Program-made: the position numbers and the translations under genes | In this document: positions 51,657 through 60,075 of the stretch, in pieces | How the letters are laid out: every line of letters starts with the position of its first letter | How positions within the stretch are numbered: position 1 is the first letter of the stretch | NCBI GenBank assembly: GCA_040878005.1 | Contig: JBBDMW010000023.1 | Span: 56,918 to 120,917, forward strand | DNA: 64,000 bases | Reading direction: 5' to 3' | DNA from: JBBDMW01 sp040878005 | GTDB taxonomy: Bacteria > Chloroflexota > Dehalococcoidia > Lucifugimonadales > Lucifugimonadaceae | The notes under the pieces: generated by a model | Database searches by the model: none | What the model was told of the DNA's origin: nothing | Seen by the model: the letters and a program-made list of their open reading frames with translations, nothing else

Positions 51657-54415
51657 AACAGCCCATTTGTCCGGCCGCTGGCTGCAGCCTTGAGGTTGCC
51701 GTTCGAGCCGTTCCGGGTAAGGCGGCGCAGGCGGTAGCCAAGCATCCCGCGCAGGACGCTGCGCCATGCTGTCTTCAAGTCCTTGGGTTGTTCATCTGAG
51801 CCGTTACGGTGACCATACACCATGCGCTCGTATTCAATGGCAATCATCATTGCATGTTGGGTTGACTCTGGCGCGGCGGCAGAAACAACTGCTGCATACT
51901 CCATTGCCGTTTCGTAATTCTGGCGCTTCAATCCCAGCAGCCTTCCGGCGCGCTCCATTTTTGTGTACGCGCTTGCTGCGGGGCCCATCCCGCGGAAGCT
52001 CCACTTCCAGTATCCGAACAGCAGCACGATGGAACCCGCCATTGCCGCGAGGGAGGCCAGCAACACTTCGGGGATATTTGAGCTGTCGTCTCCGCTGCCG
52101 TCGCCCACTCCGCCAATGCCCCGGAGAGCTTCCCGTGCCAGCCTTTCCGCCTCTTCAATGTCCTGTTGGTCCAGGTTGTTGAGGTAGGCTTCCTCGCCTT
52201 CACCCAAGTCGCTAGGTTGGAACGGGATGTCTCCGGGCTGCACCGATACGGCGTCGTTCGAGTCGGGCTGTGACCTCCCAGGCGTCACTTCTGTGTCTAT
52301 CCAGCCGTACCCAGGGTAGTAGACCTGCAGCCAACCATGTAGGTCACGGTCACGGACGACGAACTTCCCTGCATTTGGCACGTACGCACCGGTGGCCCAA
52401 CCGGCAACCATGCGTGCTGGCACTCCGACGGACCGGAGCATGACTGTTCCAGCCGATCCGTAGTACTGGCTGTAGCCCTTGATCTTGTCCACGTCGCAGT
52501 CCGGGTTCACAGACGGGCACGGCTCCTGCTGCGTCTGGAAAAGGAAGTAGTAGACACCGTCTGTGTCGGGTGCGGGTCCAGATATTTCCTGCGAGTATTC
52601 CTGGCTCTGCAGGAACTCCGCAATGGCCTGAACCCTTTCGTGAGGGGTCACTGCCTGTGCTTCCACAACTACTCTATGCGCCAGTCGGCGGACCTGCCTG
52701 GGCAGGCTAGACGGCAGTTGCAGGTACCGGTCCGTGACCCACGCCGGATAGTCTTGTCCCGCGGCGGCCAGGTCTTCCTCTTCTGCGACTGAAACGTGCG
52801 TCGTGACCTGGTAACGGTCAGCGGCTGGAACGTTTTCGATGAACGCCGCACCAACCTGCTCGGCCGGCTCTTCACGCTGGACAGTCATGGAGGTGGCCTG
52901 GCCGGTGCTTGGGTCCACGTCAATGGTGACAATTGCGCCGTCGGGAATTATTCCGCTGGTGATCTCCTCAACGTCCGCGCGGCTCAGCACTGGCCGGAAG
53001 TCAGACGTGGCCTGGAACGACGGGCCATCCGGCCTTGATAAGGGAACAACTCTTATGGACCGCTCGCTGTACATCTCAAGAGCGGCGGTCCTGGTATTGA
53101 ACGCGAACTCCTGTAGGTCCGGAGGCATGGACGACAGCAGGCGCAGGCTCTGCGGACTGATGGGTTCAGCAGTGAGCGGTACGGAATAAGTCAGCGGGGT
53201 CAATGTCTCAACAAGGGCTTCCCGGTCAAGGCTGAATGCGCCGCCCACCGGCAGCACCGTCGTGGTGTTCGCCAGGGGCTCAATTGTCTGCGTAATCTCC
53301 TCCCTGGCAAGGTCGTCCGGAGCAGGAATCAAGGCCTCACGGGCCGGCGCTCTGGACGTGCTGCGGGGCGCCACCAGCCAGCCCTGCGACGTGTACGTCT
53401 GGTAGACCCGCGCCGGGTGCATGACGGGATACTTGGACGTAACCCACATCACGGGTTCATCTGAGAGGGATATCGGCCCTTTGAACGCCAACGCCGTGCC
53501 GGGTGCCGTAAGGCTCACCTGGCGGCCGCTTCCCCGGACGCCGGAGAGGAGACGTTCAGCGGGGGCGCGAAGAGCGTCAATGGGCTGTCGCATGGTCCTC
53601 CATGCCTCGCCAAGTGTCTCGGACCGCACCTCGTACAGCGGCATCATTGCCGAAAGGATCACGACTACTGCGCCCACCAGTAGACCGTCACGGATGCTGA
53701 GCCACCGCAGCGACACCGGATATGACGTGCCTTCGGTCCGCCACCGGGACATTCGCCGCACTGTGGTGAGATGGGCGAACATCACTACCGCGATCAGGAC
53801 AAAGTAGAAAAAGGTGTGCTCAAACTGGCCCTGGCGGTAGCTCAAGTTGGTCAGGATCCCAACACCAAGCAGCAGCGTGGGCGCCCAGGGGTTGCGGGTT
53901 TTCATGGTGATGCCCGTGACGCTGAATGCAGCCAGCCATGACACAGTCATGAACATCAGGGCGAATGGCACCGTGTCAGTGCTTATGCCTCCAGTGCGGG
54001 CGGCCTCTATCCACAGATATGTGCGGTGCCATGCATCAGTGGCCCGTGCAAGTGAATTGCCGCCGTCTGCCACCAGCGAACCCTGCCACATGACCACCAG
54101 GAACCCGGCTGACACCGCCCCCGCCAGCATCAACGGCCAGGAGACTCTCAGCCGGTGCAGCAGGAATGCGGTCGCCCAGCCCATCAGCACAGTAGGCAGT
54201 ATTGACGGAAGATCACCCCAGTCAGCCAGTTGCACGGACCATGCCACGATTGCCAGCATGATCCCCAGCAGGCCCAGCGTGACCCACTCTTCCAGCGGAA
54301 CGGACCGCAGCCACGAAACTGGGCGCAGGTCCATGAACCGTGAGTCAGCGCCTGCCGCACCGCGTCGCTGCAGGACCCGGCGGTATCGTCCCGTAATGTC
54401 TACTGACGCGCTCAA
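51653..54415 (-). CDS. TgpA-like transglutaminase-fold membrane protein, catalytic Cys replaced
   Basis: 920 residues. Six or so N-terminal membrane helices (about 30-240, DUF3488/TgpA type) are followed by a large extracytoplasmic region with a transglutaminase-core domain (about 590-720), one more helix (near 800) and a DUF4129-like cytoplasmic tail. In the core, the usual G-Y-C block reads G-Y-S-Q-Y-Y, so the nucleophile is Ser649. His693 ('DLHGWLQVYYPGYGW') is kept, and the Asp position appears as Glu709. It may be inactive as a cysteine protease/transglutaminase. The start is a TTG at 54415 overlapping the DUF58 stop (TTGA), with GGAG eight bases upstream. Confidence 0.88.
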   Translation of the reverse strand: MSASVDITGRYRRVLQRRGAAGADSRFMDLRPVSWLRSVPLEEWVTLGLLGIMLAIVAWSVQLADWGDLPSILPTVLMGWATAFLLHRLRVSWPLMLAGAVSAGFLVVMWQGSLVADGGNSLARATDAWHRTYLWIEAARTGGISTDTVPFALMFMTVSWLAAFSVTGITMKTRNPWAPTLLLGVGILTNLSYRQGQFEHTFFYFVLIAVVMFAHLTTVRRMSRWRTEGTSYPVSLRWLSIRDGLLVGAVVVILSAMMPLYEVRSETLGEAWRTMRQPIDALRAPAERLLSGVRGSGRQVSLTAPGTALAFKGPISLSDEPVMWVTSKYPVMHPARVYQTYTSQGWLVAPRSTSRAPAREALIPAPDDLAREEITQTIEPLANTTTVLPVGGAFSLDREALVETLTPLTYSVPLTAEPISPQSLRLLSSMPPDLQEFAFNTRTAALEMYSERSIRVVPLSRPDGPSFQATSDFRPVLSRADVEEITSGIIPDGAIVTIDVDPSTGQATSMTVQREEPAEQVGAAFIENVPAADRYQVTTHVSVAEEEDLAAAGQDYPAWVTDRYLQLPSSLPRQVRRLAHRVVVEAQAVTPHERVQAIAEFLQSQEYSQEISGPAPDTDGVYYFLFQTQQEPCPSVNPDCDVDKIKGYSQYYGSAGTVMLRSVGVPARMVAGWATGAYVPNAGKFVVRDRDLHGWLQVYYPGYGWIDTEVTPGRSQPDSNDAVSVQPGDIPFQPSDLGEGEEAYLNNLDQQDIEEAERLAREALRGIGGVGDGSGDDSSNIPEVLLASLAAMAGSIVLLFGYWKWSFRGMGPAASAYTKMERAGRLLGLKRQNYETAMEYAAVVSAAAPESTQHAMMIAIEYERMVYGHRNGSDEQPKDLKTAWRSVLRGMLGYRLRRLTRNGSNGNLKAAASGRTNGLL

Positions 54416-55809
54416 AGTGCTGGCTCCGTATTGGGCACTGCCTGCCTTGGCGTTGCACGCGCCCCCCATCTGCCCGCTCCGCCCACGGGCGAAGTCAGTG
54501 CGTCAGATATTGATTCACCGTGGCGCACGCGGAATGTGCGCACACCTCCCTGCATCAGGCTCTGGAGAGCAGGATCGTTGGATTCGCCGCCAAACGACTC
54601 CCTGTCCATCAGTACTGTGCTGATTCTCACGCCGCGTCTTTGCAACCCTGCGAGCGCTCCCACCCAGTCACCGTCACCGGCTGCCGTTATGACCACAAGC
54701 GAAGAGCTCTGGCTGAATTCACGTTCCAGGTCCGCAAGGATGTTCAGCAGCGGCGTTCGGCCTATAGGGAGGCTCGCTGCTATGTTCTGCATGATTGACT
54801 CGCGCTGGTGAAGCGAGCGGTCAGGCGGGGCGACCATGGGAATGCTGCCGTGCGCCGAGTAACCCACCGGCAGAAGGGAGCGGCCATAACGGTCAATGAC
54901 CGACGCTGCGATCGTTGCGCCACACTCATCTGTTGAATCCGGCGCTTCTCCCGCCTGCGATTCTGCCTGCTGGTCAAATATGACCCACACATGGCTGGAT
55001 GACCCGCGGTCGAACTGCTTGACCATGAGCCGCCCTGTACGTGCCGTGGAGAGCCAGTGAATCCTGCCGATGCTGTCGCCGTCTCTGTATTCCCGGACGC
55101 TGGCCACGTCGGTGCTCAGGATGTTGGCGCGCATCCGGCGCGAGTTATCGCCCACCTCATGGGCAGTGGGGGATGCAAAGTCCGGAACCGGCACAATTCG
55201 CGGATACACAAGGATGCTGTTGGCGCCTTCAAACTCCACTTCCCGCGGAAAAAGGCCGAACGGGTCTGACGCCCGCACCACCAGGGGGCCAAGGGTGTAT
55301 TTGCCGCGCCGTGTGAGCGTGCCTGTAGCGCGGACCCTGCTAAATGAAACCATGATTCCCAGGCTGGCCACCTGCCGTATGGTCAGGCCAGGGATGTCGG
55401 TCTTGTCCTCCACCTCCACCCACGCCTTGGGAGTTCGTCCCCGGTTCTCCACGAATATCTCTTCTGTGATGGAATCTCCAACGGAGAAGGGACCGGATGG
55501 CCGCTTGACCCTTGCTGTGATCTGGTCGGCGCCAGCCTTGGACCACACCCACGAGCCAACCAGGAGAATGCCAAGCACATAGTTGAGGCGGAACGCCAGG
55601 TCAAAGCCCGTGGCCATCCCGGACATGAACTGGATCACCATGATCGCCAGGATGCCGTACATTACGGGATGGCGACGAAGGGCTCTCGTAACCTTCTTGC
55701 CAGCGGGCCTGCCTTCACTGCGGCCGGCGGAGTTCGCCGGCCTGTCCTTTCGGCGCGGAAGTGAAGGAATCTGGAGCATCAGGGCATCCGTTTTCTCGCC
55801 TGCCGTCAA
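54412..55809 (-). CDS. DUF58 domain protein
   Basis: Up to 465 residues. Two membrane helices near the N-terminus (about 48-90) are followed by a beta-rich region and the DUF58 block 'VREYRDGDSIGRIHWLSTARTG' (residues about 236-257). After that comes a von Willebrand A-like region with 'HVWVIFDQQAES'. It is a conserved partner of MoxR ATPases and TgpA-like proteins; the trio is thought to act in envelope protein maturation or stress. The start is uncertain: TTG 55809 or ATG 55779, both with weak ribosome sites. Confidence 0.9.
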   Translation of the reverse strand: MTAGEKTDALMLQIPSLPRRKDRPANSAGRSEGRPAGKKVTRALRRHPVMYGILAIMVIQFMSGMATGFDLAFRLNYVLGILLVGSWVWSKAGADQITARVKRPSGPFSVGDSITEEIFVENRGRTPKAWVEVEDKTDIPGLTIRQVASLGIMVSFSRVRATGTLTRRGKYTLGPLVVRASDPFGLFPREVEFEGANSILVYPRIVPVPDFASPTAHEVGDNSRRMRANILSTDVASVREYRDGDSIGRIHWLSTARTGRLMVKQFDRGSSSHVWVIFDQQAESQAGEAPDSTDECGATIAASVIDRYGRSLLPVGYSAHGSIPMVAPPDRSLHQRESIMQNIAASLPIGRTPLLNILADLEREFSQSSSLVVITAAGDGDWVGALAGLQRRGVRISTVLMDRESFGGESNDPALQSLMQGGVRTFRVRHGESISDALTSPVGGAGRWGARATPRQAVPNTEPAL

Positions 55810-55858
55810 CTTCGTGCCAGTGTGACGGCAGAATGGTCTCTATATTTATAGGTGGCTG

Positions 55859-56830
55859 CTACCCACTTGATTTGCGACCCCCTCCTGCACCGGGAACGGG
55901 CACCTGGGCGAGCACATCCTCTACTATCGACTCCTGTGTCATGCCGCGCATCCTCGCTGAGGGTGACAGCATGACCCTGTGCGCCATCACCGCCGTGGCG
56001 ATGGCCTTCACGTCATCCGGGATCACATAATCACGGCCTCGCAGCATGGCCAGTGCCTTGCCGCCTTTCATCAGGCTCAGGGACGCTCTTGGTGATACAC
56101 CAAGAGACGCTTCAGGGTGTGATCTTGTTCCATTGGACAGGTCCACGATGTATTGCTTGACCAGGTCATCCACGTAGATCCTGTCGGCCTCTTCCTGAAG
56201 GTGCGAGATGTCTGGCGGCCCGCAGATAGGTTGGAGCAGGTCTATGGGGTCACCCTGCTCGCGTTGGTTCATGATCGCAATCTCTTCGTCTGGCTCCGGG
56301 TAGCCAAGGGAGATGCGCATGAAGAACCGGTCAAGTTGCGCCTCCGGGAGAGGAAACGTGCCCTCGTACTCAATTGGGTTCTGCGTCGCCAGGACCATGA
56401 AGGGACTGGGCAGCTTGTAGGTAATGCCCTCCACCGACACCTGTCGCTCGCCCATCGACTCAAGCAGCGCTGATTGCGTCTTCGGCGTGGCCCGGTTGAT
56501 CTCGTCCGCCAGCACAATCTGCGCCATGATCGGCCCGGGCCTGAACTCGAAGTTCTCAGACTTCTGGTTGAAGATGGAAGCGCCGGTGACATCACTGGGG
56601 AGGAGGTCCGGTGTGAACTGCAGGCGCCTGAATTCACACCCGGTGGTGACAGCCAGAGAGCGAGCCAGCATGGTCTTTCCCACACCGGGCACGTCTTCAA
56701 TCAGTATGTGGCCGCGGCTGACCAGCGCCACGAGAGCAAGCTCAACAGCGCTCTTTTTGCCTACGATTACCTGGCCAATGTTCTCAATGAGAGTATCGGC
56801 CAGCCCAGTCGGCTCAACAGAGACCGTCAC
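55859..56830 (-). CDS. MoxR-family AAA+ ATPase
   Basis: A 323-residue AAA+ chaperone-like ATPase. Walker A is 'EDVPGVGKTMLARSLA', Walker B 'IVLADEINRATPKTQSALLE', sensor 1 'VLATQNPIEYEGTFPLPEAQLDRF', and the C-terminal lid holds 'SPRASLSLMKGGKALAMLRG'. It is the first gene of a minus-strand operon with DUF58, the transglutaminase-fold protein and ogt, 49 bases before DUF58. MoxR proteins remodel or insert cofactors into partner proteins with vWA folds, here probably the DUF58 product. Confidence 0.94.
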   Translation of the reverse strand: MTVSVEPTGLADTLIENIGQVIVGKKSAVELALVALVSRGHILIEDVPGVGKTMLARSLAVTTGCEFRRLQFTPDLLPSDVTGASIFNQKSENFEFRPGPIMAQIVLADEINRATPKTQSALLESMGERQVSVEGITYKLPSPFMVLATQNPIEYEGTFPLPEAQLDRFFMRISLGYPEPDEEIAIMNQREQGDPIDLLQPICGPPDISHLQEEADRIYVDDLVKQYIVDLSNGTRSHPEASLGVSPRASLSLMKGGKALAMLRGRDYVIPDDVKAIATAVMAHRVMLSPSARMRGMTQESIVEDVLAQVPVPGAGGGRKSSG

Positions 56831-56922
56831 CGCAACCTCCTCTAGCTGCTCTCAGGTGGACGAAGAAGGACTGACCGGTTGTCCGCCGGCAGTATCGCAC
56901 GGGCACCACATGAAACCTGGAT

Positions 56923-56999
56923 TGGTGGGCGATAGAGGACTTGAACCTCTGACCTCCTGTTTGTAAGACAGGCGCTCTAGCCAACTGAGCTAATCGCCC
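56923..56999 (-). tRNA. tRNA-Val (TAC)
   Basis: Complete minus-strand cloverleaf of 77 bases with encoded CCA. The anticodon loop is CTTACAA with anticodon TAC, closed by a CCTGT/ACAGG stem. It reads valine GUA/GUG codons. It is the last of five tRNAs in transcription order. Confidence 0.95.
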
Positions 57000-57406
57000 G
57001 GGACCAGCTTGAGCAATCTTGATTTGCCTCAGCCGCCGGAACGGGCCTCACCTGCCGGTACGTCTCAACCCGGCAGACAGTTTCACTGTGTTGCCGCAAC
57101 GCATTTTGGACCGTCCGCGGCACGGGAATCATAATTGCACCCGTCGCAGGTTGTCGAAAGATAACATCCTGCGCCCGGATAAGTTGATTCTATCGGAGTC
57201 CAGTTAACAATCGCTAATCTCAACGGTCAGCGGCGGCTCACCCAACCGTGGGAGTGCAGTGTCGCGCATCCGGAGGAGATGCCGAAGGAGCCCCAGATTT
57301 GACCACCCGTTTCCGGGATCTGTCGGCAGCGCGGGCAAGACGCAACAGCCAACCAACGTGGCTCCGGCGCGGGAGCAATTAGACGACGTACAGGAATGGG
57401 AAGAGA
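57000..57406. other. Spacer within the tRNA cluster
   Basis: 407 bases between tRNA-Val(TAC) and tRNA-Arg. I see no tRNA, credible ORF or strong hairpin. A TAGAAT box on the minus strand at about 57190 could be a -10 element, but no matching -35 box is found. Confidence 0.45.
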
Positions 57407-57483
57407 TGGTGCGCTTGGCGGGATTCGAACCCACGACCTCAGCCTTCGCAGGGCTGCGCTCTATCCAGCTGAGCTACAAGCGC
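57407..57483 (-). tRNA. tRNA-Arg (GCG)
   Basis: Complete minus-strand cloverleaf of 77 bases with encoded CCA. The anticodon loop is CTGCGAA, giving anticodon GCG (arginine CGC/CGU). The Arg identity elements A20 (in GGATAG of the D loop) and C35 are present. Most bacteria use ACG (inosine) for this box. Confidence 0.93.
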
Positions 57484-57510
57484 GTGTATATGTGTGCCGG
57501 AACATATAAG

Positions 57511-57596
57511 TGGTGCCGAGGGAGAGATTCGAACTCTCACGCCCTAATGGGCACTACGCCCTGAACGTAGCGCGTCTGCCGTTTCGCCACCTCGGC
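57511..57596 (-). tRNA. tRNA-Leu (CAG)
   Basis: An 86-base class II tRNA with a long variable arm and encoded CCA. The anticodon loop TTCAGGG gives CAG, reading leucine CUG. Confidence 0.95.
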
Positions 57597-57651
57597 TCCA
57601 AATTTTGCTCCCGTGCTTCTCCCGCTAAAGCCGGTACAACCAGTGCGGGAC

Positions 57652-57728
57652 TGGTGGGCGATACAGGATTCGAACCTGTGACCTCTTGCGTGTGAAGCAA
57701 GCGCTCTAACCAGCTGAGCTAACCGCCC
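57652..57728 (-). tRNA. tRNA-Val (CAC)
   Basis: A 77-base cloverleaf with encoded CCA. The loop TTCACAC gives anticodon CAC (valine GUG). Its acceptor and T arms closely match the Val(TAC) gene in the same cluster, so the two probably arose by duplication. Confidence 0.95.
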
Positions 57729-57759
57729 CAGCCGAATTGTACCTGCATGCGGGATTGGT

Positions 57760-57835
57760 TGGTGGCAACGGCAGGACTTGAACCTGCGACCTAGCGCTTA
57801 TGAAGCGCCCGCTCTAACCGCTGAGCTACGTTGCC
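57760..57835 (-). tRNA. tRNA with CAT anticodon (elongator Met or Ile2)
   Basis: A 76-base cloverleaf with encoded CCA and loop TTCATAA (anticodon CAT). It lacks the three G-C pairs of initiator tRNA-fMet in the anticodon stem. The short D loop and the 'TAGGTCGCAGGTTCAAGTCC' arm resemble the lysidine-modified tRNA-Ile2 as much as elongator tRNA-Met, so the amino acid is left open. Confidence 0.9.
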
Positions 57836-57924
57836 TGAATCCATCCGGACACGGCTGGCAACTTATGATGGTAGCCACCCGCCTTCTCAAGTGTCAACGA
57901 ATTCGGGCCTGTGGGCGGTAATTG

Positions 57925-57954
57925 GTCGCTCCAGCAGGCGCCTGCTGGAGCGAC
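57925..57954 (-). terminator. 30-base perfect palindrome after rnhA-moaC
   Basis: An uninterrupted 15+15 inverted repeat lies 17 bases beyond the stop of the minus-strand RNase H-MoaC gene and before the tRNA cluster. It is a likely terminator without a U-tract. Confidence 0.6.
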
Positions 57955-57970
57955 ATCGCTGGAATCAACC

Positions 57971-58891
57971 CTACTCTGCCGTAAAGTCTCCGCTCTTGCC
58001 GCCGGTCTTCCTGGCCAGCCTCACCCCGTCAATACGCATGGCGCGGTCCGCTGACTTGCACATGTCGTAAACCGTCAAGGCGGCCACGCTCAAAGCCGTG
58101 AGCGCCTCCATCTCCACGCCAGTCTTCCACGAGGCTCGTGCCGTTGTGGTTATCTCAAGTCCGTCGCCCCCCGGCCGGTCCTCAAACTCCACCGTCACCT
58201 GTGTCAGCGGCACAGGGTGGCACAGCGGTATCAGGTCGGATGTGCGCTTGGCAGCCATGACCCCGGCGATACGCGCCGCTCCCAGCACGTCGCCCTTCTG
58301 GAAGCCGCCCTCGCGTATCAGCCTTAGCGTGGCGGGCTGCATGACTACGGCCCCGCGTGCCACGGCAACCCTGTCTGTGACGTCCTTGGCGCCCACGTCC
58401 ACCATGCGGGCCGTGCCGGACTCGTCTATGTGCGACAGCGATGGCTTCACGGGTTCAGACGCTCCGCCGCTTGGTGTTCGCCGCTCCACCGGGCGCCCCT
58501 TGGTCCCTGCCGCTCTCGCCGCGGTGTTCGCCAGCTTGTCGGCCATCTCGTTGAGCGGGTGACCGTTGTGCCCCCTTACCCACTGCCACTTGACCCGGCG
58601 CTCGCCAACCAGCCGGTCCAGCGCATCCCACAGGTCGTTGTTTATCTTGCGCTGCCAGCCCTTGGTCATGGTGTTGACCACGTACTGGCTGTCAGATACC
58701 ACCAAAACAGCGTCGCCGGCCGCCGTCTGTTCAAGGCCGCGGATCACCGCCATGATCTCCATGCGGTTGTTGGTGGTCTTCGGGTCGCCGCCAGAAAGCT
58801 CAAGCCGCTCGCCATCGCGTACCACCACCGCGCCCCAGCCCCCGGGGCCTGGGTTGCCAATGCAGCCGCCGTCTGTGTAAATCTCTATCAT
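57971..58891 (-). CDS. RNase HI fused to cyclic pyranopterin monophosphate synthase (MoaC)
   Basis: One uninterrupted 306-codon frame encodes two complete enzymes. Residues 1 to about 128 are RNase HI, which removes RNA from RNA-DNA hybrids: catalytic Asp7 ('YTDGGC'), Glu45 ('NNRMEIMA'), Asp67 ('VSDSQYV'), His108 and Asp118 are all present, and the basic handle loop is shortened. A linker (about 129-150) leads to MoaC (about 151-306), which makes cPMP in molybdenum cofactor synthesis: Lys199, 'LCHP' with His225, 'KTGVEMEAL' with Glu262, and 'YDMCK' with Asp276 and Lys279. No internal stop or frameshift is seen and no separate moaC start is evident. No other moa gene is nearby. Confidence 0.92.
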   Translation of the reverse strand: MIEIYTDGGCIGNPGPGGWGAVVVRDGERLELSGGDPKTTNNRMEIMAVIRGLEQTAAGDAVLVVSDSQYVVNTMTKGWQRKINNDLWDALDRLVGERRVKWQWVRGHNGHPLNEMADKLANTAARAAGTKGRPVERRTPSGGASEPVKPSLSHIDESGTARMVDVGAKDVTDRVAVARGAVVMQPATLRLIREGGFQKGDVLGAARIAGVMAAKRTSDLIPLCHPVPLTQVTVEFEDRPGGDGLEITTTARASWKTGVEMEALTALSVAALTVYDMCKSADRAMRIDGVRLARKTGGKSGDFTAE

Positions 58892-59130
58892 TCGTGTAAC
58901 CGTGCCGGAAGCCTTTGAATTGGGGTTGAACAGTCAGTCCAGTATGCCGAAGATGCGCAGTTAGGCGCGACCGGCATGTCATTCTGCACGGGGCTGCGCA
59001 CCGCGCTGCACCTGCTGCCGGTATCATGTTGGACCCGCAAATCTACCGGCCGGGCTGATACAGGTTGAAGCCCGAAGTGTACCGCCGGGCACAGCGCGAA
59101 TCTCACCCCAAAACCGCCAGGAACAGCGAT

Positions 59131-59991
59131 ATGTCACAGCAATCTCAAGCGCAGCCCGGTGACCAGCGCATTGGTTACCAGGAAAACCTGGAGCACTGGG
59201 AGACCGTGACGCCCGTGCATGCGGCATCAGAGTTCTACGACGTCGAGGGCTTCCTGGCAGGCAAAAACAAGCTGCATGATTTTGTTGTTGGCGTGGTCGG
59301 CGATGTCGCCGGTAAATCGATGCTCCACCTCCAGTGCCACTTCGGGCTGGACACCCTTTCGTGGGCGCGGCTGGGCGCAAAGGTCACGGGACTCGACTTC
59401 AGCCCCACGGCCATCAATGAGGCGCGCAGGCTGGCGGAGCAGGCGGGCATAGACGCCGAGTTCGCCGAGGCTGACGTCCTGTCACCGGGAGATAGCTTCG
59501 ACAACAGGTTCGACATTGTGTTCACATCGTTCGGAGTGCTGGTGTGGCTGCATGACCTCGCGCCGTGGGCGAAAACGGTGGCCCGGGCTTTGAAGCCCGG
59601 CGGAGAGTTCTTCCTGTTCGAGATGCACCCCATGCTGGACAGCATCTCGGAGGACAGGACCATCTCTCGCCATAGCCCGCCCATGTTGAAGTACGGTTAT
59701 TTCAACGACGCCGGGCCGTACATATCCCCGCCGGACGGGGCTGGCGGCGACTACGCAGAGCCGGACTTCGTCAGCCCAACTACAACCTACGAGTGGTCGC
59801 ACCCGCTGTCAGATGTGTTCAATGCTCTAAAGGGGGCCGGGCTGAGGGTGACTTCGTTCGAGGAGTACCCGTTCTGCGTATACAGGGCTAAGGACGGAAT
59901 GGTGCGCGGCGATGATGGCCTGTGGCGAATGCCCCAAGGCGTGCCATCGGTGCCAATGCTCTACCACATGAAGGCAGAAAAGCCTTCGTAG
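59131..59991 (+). CDS. Class I SAM-dependent methyltransferase
   Basis: 286 residues. The SAM motif region 'MLHLQCHFGLDTLSWARLGA' with 'VTGLDFSPTAINEARRLAEQ' and 'ADVL' is complete. 'DIVFTSFGVLVWLHDLAPWAKTVARALKPGGEFFLFEMHP' (in parts) is the usual post-motif region. The protein has a C-terminal extension of about 90 residues ('TYEWSHPLSDVFNALKGAG') for substrate binding. The methyl acceptor is unknown. ATG 59131 has AGGAA upstream; an in-frame TTG at 59065 is less likely. It is divergent from rnhA-moaC. Confidence 0.88.
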   Translation: MSQQSQAQPGDQRIGYQENLEHWETVTPVHAASEFYDVEGFLAGKNKLHDFVVGVVGDVAGKSMLHLQCHFGLDTLSWARLGAKVTGLDFSPTAINEARRLAEQAGIDAEFAEADVLSPGDSFDNRFDIVFTSFGVLVWLHDLAPWAKTVARALKPGGEFFLFEMHPMLDSISEDRTISRHSPPMLKYGYFNDAGPYISPPDGAGGDYAEPDFVSPTTTYEWSHPLSDVFNALKGAGLRVTSFEEYPFCVYRAKDGMVRGDDGLWRMPQGVPSVPMLYHMKAEKPS

Positions 59992-60075
59992 CATATCCGC
60001 CTTGCGGAGTTTGTGGACAGCCACGGCCATCAGACCGCTCAGCCCATCAGCGCTGTGGGCCATAGGACAAGACCT

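Noticed and set aside
53847..54623. Open frame of 258 codons on the plus strand opposite the transglutaminase-fold gene
   Set aside because: It is antisense to the membrane region of that gene and has no supporting feature.
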